Positions 61,535 through 64,000 of a stretch of 64,000 nucleotides of DNA are shown here, piece after piece. Position 1 is the first letter of the stretch, and each line of letters begins with the position of its first letter. The notes beneath the pieces are model-generated. The model was given only the letters and a program-made list of their open reading frames with translations. It did no database searches and had not been told where the DNA came from. The DNA is taken from contig NZ_CP046128.1 of NCBI RefSeq assembly GCF_038738535.1, positions 992,001 through 1,056,000 on the forward strand. The letters are read 5' to 3'. Source of the stretch: Bacillus pumilus. GTDB lineage: Bacteria; Bacillota; Bacilli; Bacillales; Bacillaceae. A program made the position numbers and the translations under genes.

Positions 61535-63006
61535 AAAAACATATATTGATTGCAGGTGGCGGGATTGGCGGGATAATCTCAGCACTTTATTTAAAAAAGG
61601 CTGGACATGATGTCACGCTTGTCGAAAAAAATGAGCGACTTGGCGGAAGACTTGCTTTTGTACGTGAGAAAGGATATAAAGTAGATGAAGGTCCGACCAT
61701 TGTCCTACTTCCTGATATGTTAAAAGGTATTTTACATGAGGTTGGAATGGACGAAGCGTCTCTTGATCTTTTGCAGCTTGATCCGCTGTATACGATTCAA
61801 TATCAAGATGGAACCTCCTACACGAAGTACTCTGATGCATTTCGTCAGCTAGAGGAAATCAGACGTGTATTTCCAAAAGAAGATCAAGGATTTCTAAGGT
61901 TTATGGAAGAAATGACAGACCGTTTTCAAGAAGGGCAGCAAGCCTTTCTAGAGAAATCATTTCATGAAAAACGTACATTTTTTACAAAAGCAAACATGAA
62001 GATTTTAATGAAATTAAAGGCGTATCGAACGGTTCAAAGTGCTCTGAAAAAGTATTTCTCAGACGAACGCCTGCGAGATGCATACGCACTGCAAACCCTC
62101 TATGTCGGAGGGAACCCGTATGAAGCATCTGCTATTTATTCGCTCGTTTCATATAGTGAGCACGCACATGGAATCTACTATTTAAAAGGCGGCTATGCGA
62201 GCTTAGTAGATATACTGGAGAGGCAGCTCATAAAAATGGGTGTGCATATAAGAAAAAATGAAGAAGTCACAGAGCTAGAGTTTGAGGGAAAGCGCGTGGT
62301 TACAGCAAAAGTCAGTGACGACCGTATAGCAGCTGATGCATTTGTGATCAACGGAGATTATCCAGCTGCGTTAAAACAGCTTGGTTTAGATGAACAAGAT
62401 CGGCGTAAATACGTGCCGTCTTCTGGCTGTGTGATGGTGTATCTAGGGTTAAACAAGATGTACCATGATGCGCCTGTTCACCAATTTTTTATGGGCGAAC
62501 ACTTTGATCAGCATATGAAAGAGGTTTTTCAAACGAAGACAATCCCTCAAGATCCGTCGTTTTATACATTTAATCCATCGATCATTGATCCATCTCTTGC
62601 CCCGGCAGGCTGTAGTGTTTTATATATGCTGATTCCCGTTCCCTCAGGAGATCATATCAACTGGGAAGAGGAAACAGATTTTGTAGAGAAAATGGTCGAT
62701 CGTCTTGAGAAAAGAGGCTTTCCAAGATTGCGAGAGTCGATTGTCTGGGAAAAAATCAGAACACCAAATGATTCCTTGCGAGAAGGATTGTTTGAAGGCG
62801 GCAGCTTTGGACTTGCGCCTAACTTGTTTCAATCAGGTGTGTTCCGCCCGCAAGTGAAGGTTGCTGAGACGGGCAATCTTTATGCGGTAGGTGCTTCCAT
62901 CCATCCTGGCGGCGGGGTGCCGATCGTCATGCAAAGTGCAAAGCTGATGGCTTCTGTGCTGTTAAAAGATTTGAATGACAGGAAGGAAGTGAAACTAAGT
63001 GGTTGA
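61531..63006 (+). CDS. CrtN/CrtP-type carotenoid desaturase or oxygenase, second copy
   Basis: It is 491 aa with the same FAD family layout: LIAGGGIGGIISALYL at the N-terminus and AVGASIHPGGGVPIVMQSAKL at the C-terminus. The start is ATG 61531, four bases inside the upstream gene (ATGA overlap); the longer frame from 61387 lies within that gene and has no site. It is about as long as the first copy but clearly diverged. The downstream synthase overlaps its last codons. Confidence 0.87.
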   Translation: MKKHILIAGGGIGGIISALYLKKAGHDVTLVEKNERLGGRLAFVREKGYKVDEGPTIVLLPDMLKGILHEVGMDEASLDLLQLDPLYTIQYQDGTSYTKYSDAFRQLEEIRRVFPKEDQGFLRFMEEMTDRFQEGQQAFLEKSFHEKRTFFTKANMKILMKLKAYRTVQSALKKYFSDERLRDAYALQTLYVGGNPYEASAIYSLVSYSEHAHGIYYLKGGYASLVDILERQLIKMGVHIRKNEEVTELEFEGKRVVTAKVSDDRIAADAFVINGDYPAALKQLGLDEQDRRKYVPSSGCVMVYLGLNKMYHDAPVHQFFMGEHFDQHMKEVFQTKTIPQDPSFYTFNPSIIDPSLAPAGCSVLYMLIPVPSGDHINWEEETDFVEKMVDRLEKRGFPRLRESIVWEKIRTPNDSLREGLFEGGSFGLAPNLFQSGVFRPQVKVAETGNLYAVGASIHPGGGVPIVMQSAKLMASVLLKDLNDRKEVKLSG

Positions 63007-63838
63007 TGTACAAACAGCATTGAAATTGTGTGAGGAGACCATTCAAACCCATTCCAAAACGTTTTACCGTGCCTTTTCCATGCTGCCTAAAAAGAAAAGA
63101 CAGGCCGTCTGGGCTGTGTATTCCTTTTGCCGGAGAGCAGATGATATTGTAGATGAGTCCCCCTCACCAAAAGAGGAGCTTGCCTCCTTTCGAGAGACGT
63201 TTGATCGATTTTTACATGGTGAGGTAGATCGGAATGATCCAATGTGGGTAGCGCTAGAACATACATTTCAAGAGTTTCGTATGGATGAAGCCCCGTTCCG
63301 TGACTTGCTCCAAGGTCAGGAGATGGATTTAGAGCAGCACCGGTATGAAACGTTAGATGAACTGCTCATCTATTCCTACCATGTGGCTAGTACCGTTGGA
63401 CTCATGCTGCTTCCCATTATTGCACCGCGTAAAAAAGAGCAGCTGAAAGAAGCAGCGATTTCATTAGGGATTGGCATGCAGCTGACCAATATCCTTCGTG
63501 ACATCGGCGAGGATAAGGCTGAAAGAGACCGCATTTATTTGCCAAAGCAAGTCATGGATCAATTCGGATATACAGAGCAAGAATTGCAAGAAGGCATTGT
63601 CAATCAAGCATTTCAGCACGTATGGGAGTACATTGCCTTTGAGGCAGAGGCATACTACGAGGAGTTTTTTGACCATCTTCATGAATTCCCGCTTTATTCA
63701 CGTATATCGGTGAAAGCAGCTGCTCACTTTTATAAAGCCATTTTAGATAAAACAAGAGAAAATGAATACCGCGTGTTTACACAGCGATTATTTATTTCAA
63801 ATCAGGAAAAAGCACTTATTTTAGAAGATATTACGTAA
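62999..63838 (+). CDS. yisP: Squalene/phytoene synthase family protein (CrtM/YisP-like)
   Basis: It is 279 aa. Both aspartate-rich motifs of prenyl head-to-head synthases are intact: RADDIVDE and NILRDIGEDKAERDR. With two desaturases in the operon it is expected to make 4,4'-diapophytoene from two farnesyl diphosphates. Its B. subtilis counterpart YisP is instead a farnesyl diphosphate phosphatase, so activity should be checked. The start is GTG 62999 overlapping the crt gene stop, behind AAGGAAG. Confidence 0.85.
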   Translation: MVDVQTALKLCEETIQTHSKTFYRAFSMLPKKKRQAVWAVYSFCRRADDIVDESPSPKEELASFRETFDRFLHGEVDRNDPMWVALEHTFQEFRMDEAPFRDLLQGQEMDLEQHRYETLDELLIYSYHVASTVGLMLLPIIAPRKKEQLKEAAISLGIGMQLTNILRDIGEDKAERDRIYLPKQVMDQFGYTEQELQEGIVNQAFQHVWEYIAFEAEAYYEEFFDHLHEFPLYSRISVKAAAHFYKAILDKTRENEYRVFTQRLFISNQEKALILEDIT

Positions 63839-63865
63839 AAAAGGACTGCACCCGCAGTCCTTTTT
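63838..63865. terminator. Bidirectional terminator after the carotenoid operon
   Basis: AAAAAGGACTGC and GCAGTCCTTTTT form a perfect 12-bp stem with a 4-nt loop; it also ends yisQ coming from the right. Confidence 0.92.
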
Positions 63866-64000
63866 ATGTGGAAGAAAAGCGATACTCTGTCCATACCCTT
63901 GAACGCCACCGCCTATACATAAAGATGCCTCTTACCCATTCATCCACGATAAAAGAAATCCAAACCCCAATGAGACCCATCTCAAGCTGAATGCCTAACA
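63864..64000 (-). CDS. yisQ: MATE-family efflux transporter, C-terminal end (YisQ-like), partial
   Basis: Only the last 45 codons are in the window: the protein ends with a hydrophobic segment (MGLIGVWISFIVDEWVRG) and the basic tail MYRRWRSRVWTEYRF typical of MATE transporters. In B. subtilis yisQ (MATE family) follows yisP in this position. The start lies beyond the right edge. Confidence 0.7.
   Translation of the reverse strand, partial: LGIQLEMGLIGVWISFIVDEWVRGIFMYRRWRSRVWTEYRFSST

Overview
The window looks like a chromosomal segment of a Bacillus pumilus-group species (B. pumilus, B. safensis or B. altitudinis). Three things point there. The gene order largely follows the B. subtilis pbpF-hemEHY ... 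aprE ... comK ... addBA-sbcDC ... gerP ... asnO-yisP-yisQ stretch. The subtilisin reads like the known B. pumilus alkaline protease. The genome is low-GC, with strong Gram-positive ribosome binding sites and many GTG/TTG starts. Names are assigned by recognition of the proteins and of B. subtilis synteny; no search was run.

Layout. 1-8.9 kb: the 3' part of pbpF, the haem genes hemE-hemH-hemY, the TetR-regulated membrane protein pair yhgD-yhgE, and peptidase yhfE. 8.9-23.6 kb: glutamate transporter gltT, the tiny zinc-ribbon-like yhfH, hydrolase yhfI, lipoate ligase lplJ, acyl-CoA ligase lcfB with a FadR-type operator, yhfM, membrane protease yhfN, secreted protease aprE, phosphatase phoE, oxygen sensor hemAT, Rieske oxidoreductase yhfW, dehydrogenase yhxC, yhzC, and the competence regulator comK with its pair of K-boxes. 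23.7-33.8 kb: a block I do not recognise at this locus in B. subtilis. It holds a D-serine dehydratase-like enzyme, a lipoprotein, a divergent MocR-regulator/MFS-transporter pair, a barstar homologue without a nuclease, a Fur-box-controlled siderophore ABC transporter (YclNOPQ type) and an LCP-family cell-wall enzyme.

33.8-51.5 kb: yhjD (with a candidate LexA box), yhjE-sipV, yhjN, a three-gene BlaI/BlaR-like/DoxX module with two matching operators, yhjR, and the DNA-repair block addB-addA-sbcD-sbcC-yisB. 51.5-56 kb: spore genes, namely the six-gene gerP operon behind a sigma-K-type promoter, Spo0E-like yisI, and a CotH-type spore-coat kinase divergent from a CotG-like Lys/Ser/Arg/His/Cys repeat protein. 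56-64 kb: yisK, yisL, yisN, asnO (sigma-K-like promoter), a C30 carotenoid operon (two CrtN-type desaturases plus a CrtM/YisP-type synthase) and the 3' end of MATE transporter yisQ.

Most of the window is core Bacillus chromosome. The parts most worth a second look are the BlaI/truncated-BlaR/DoxX module, the CotH/CotG-like pair, the orphan barstar, the carotenoid operon in the yisP slot, and several strong uncharacterised palindromes. No rRNA, tRNA, CRISPR array, insertion sequence or prophage was seen.
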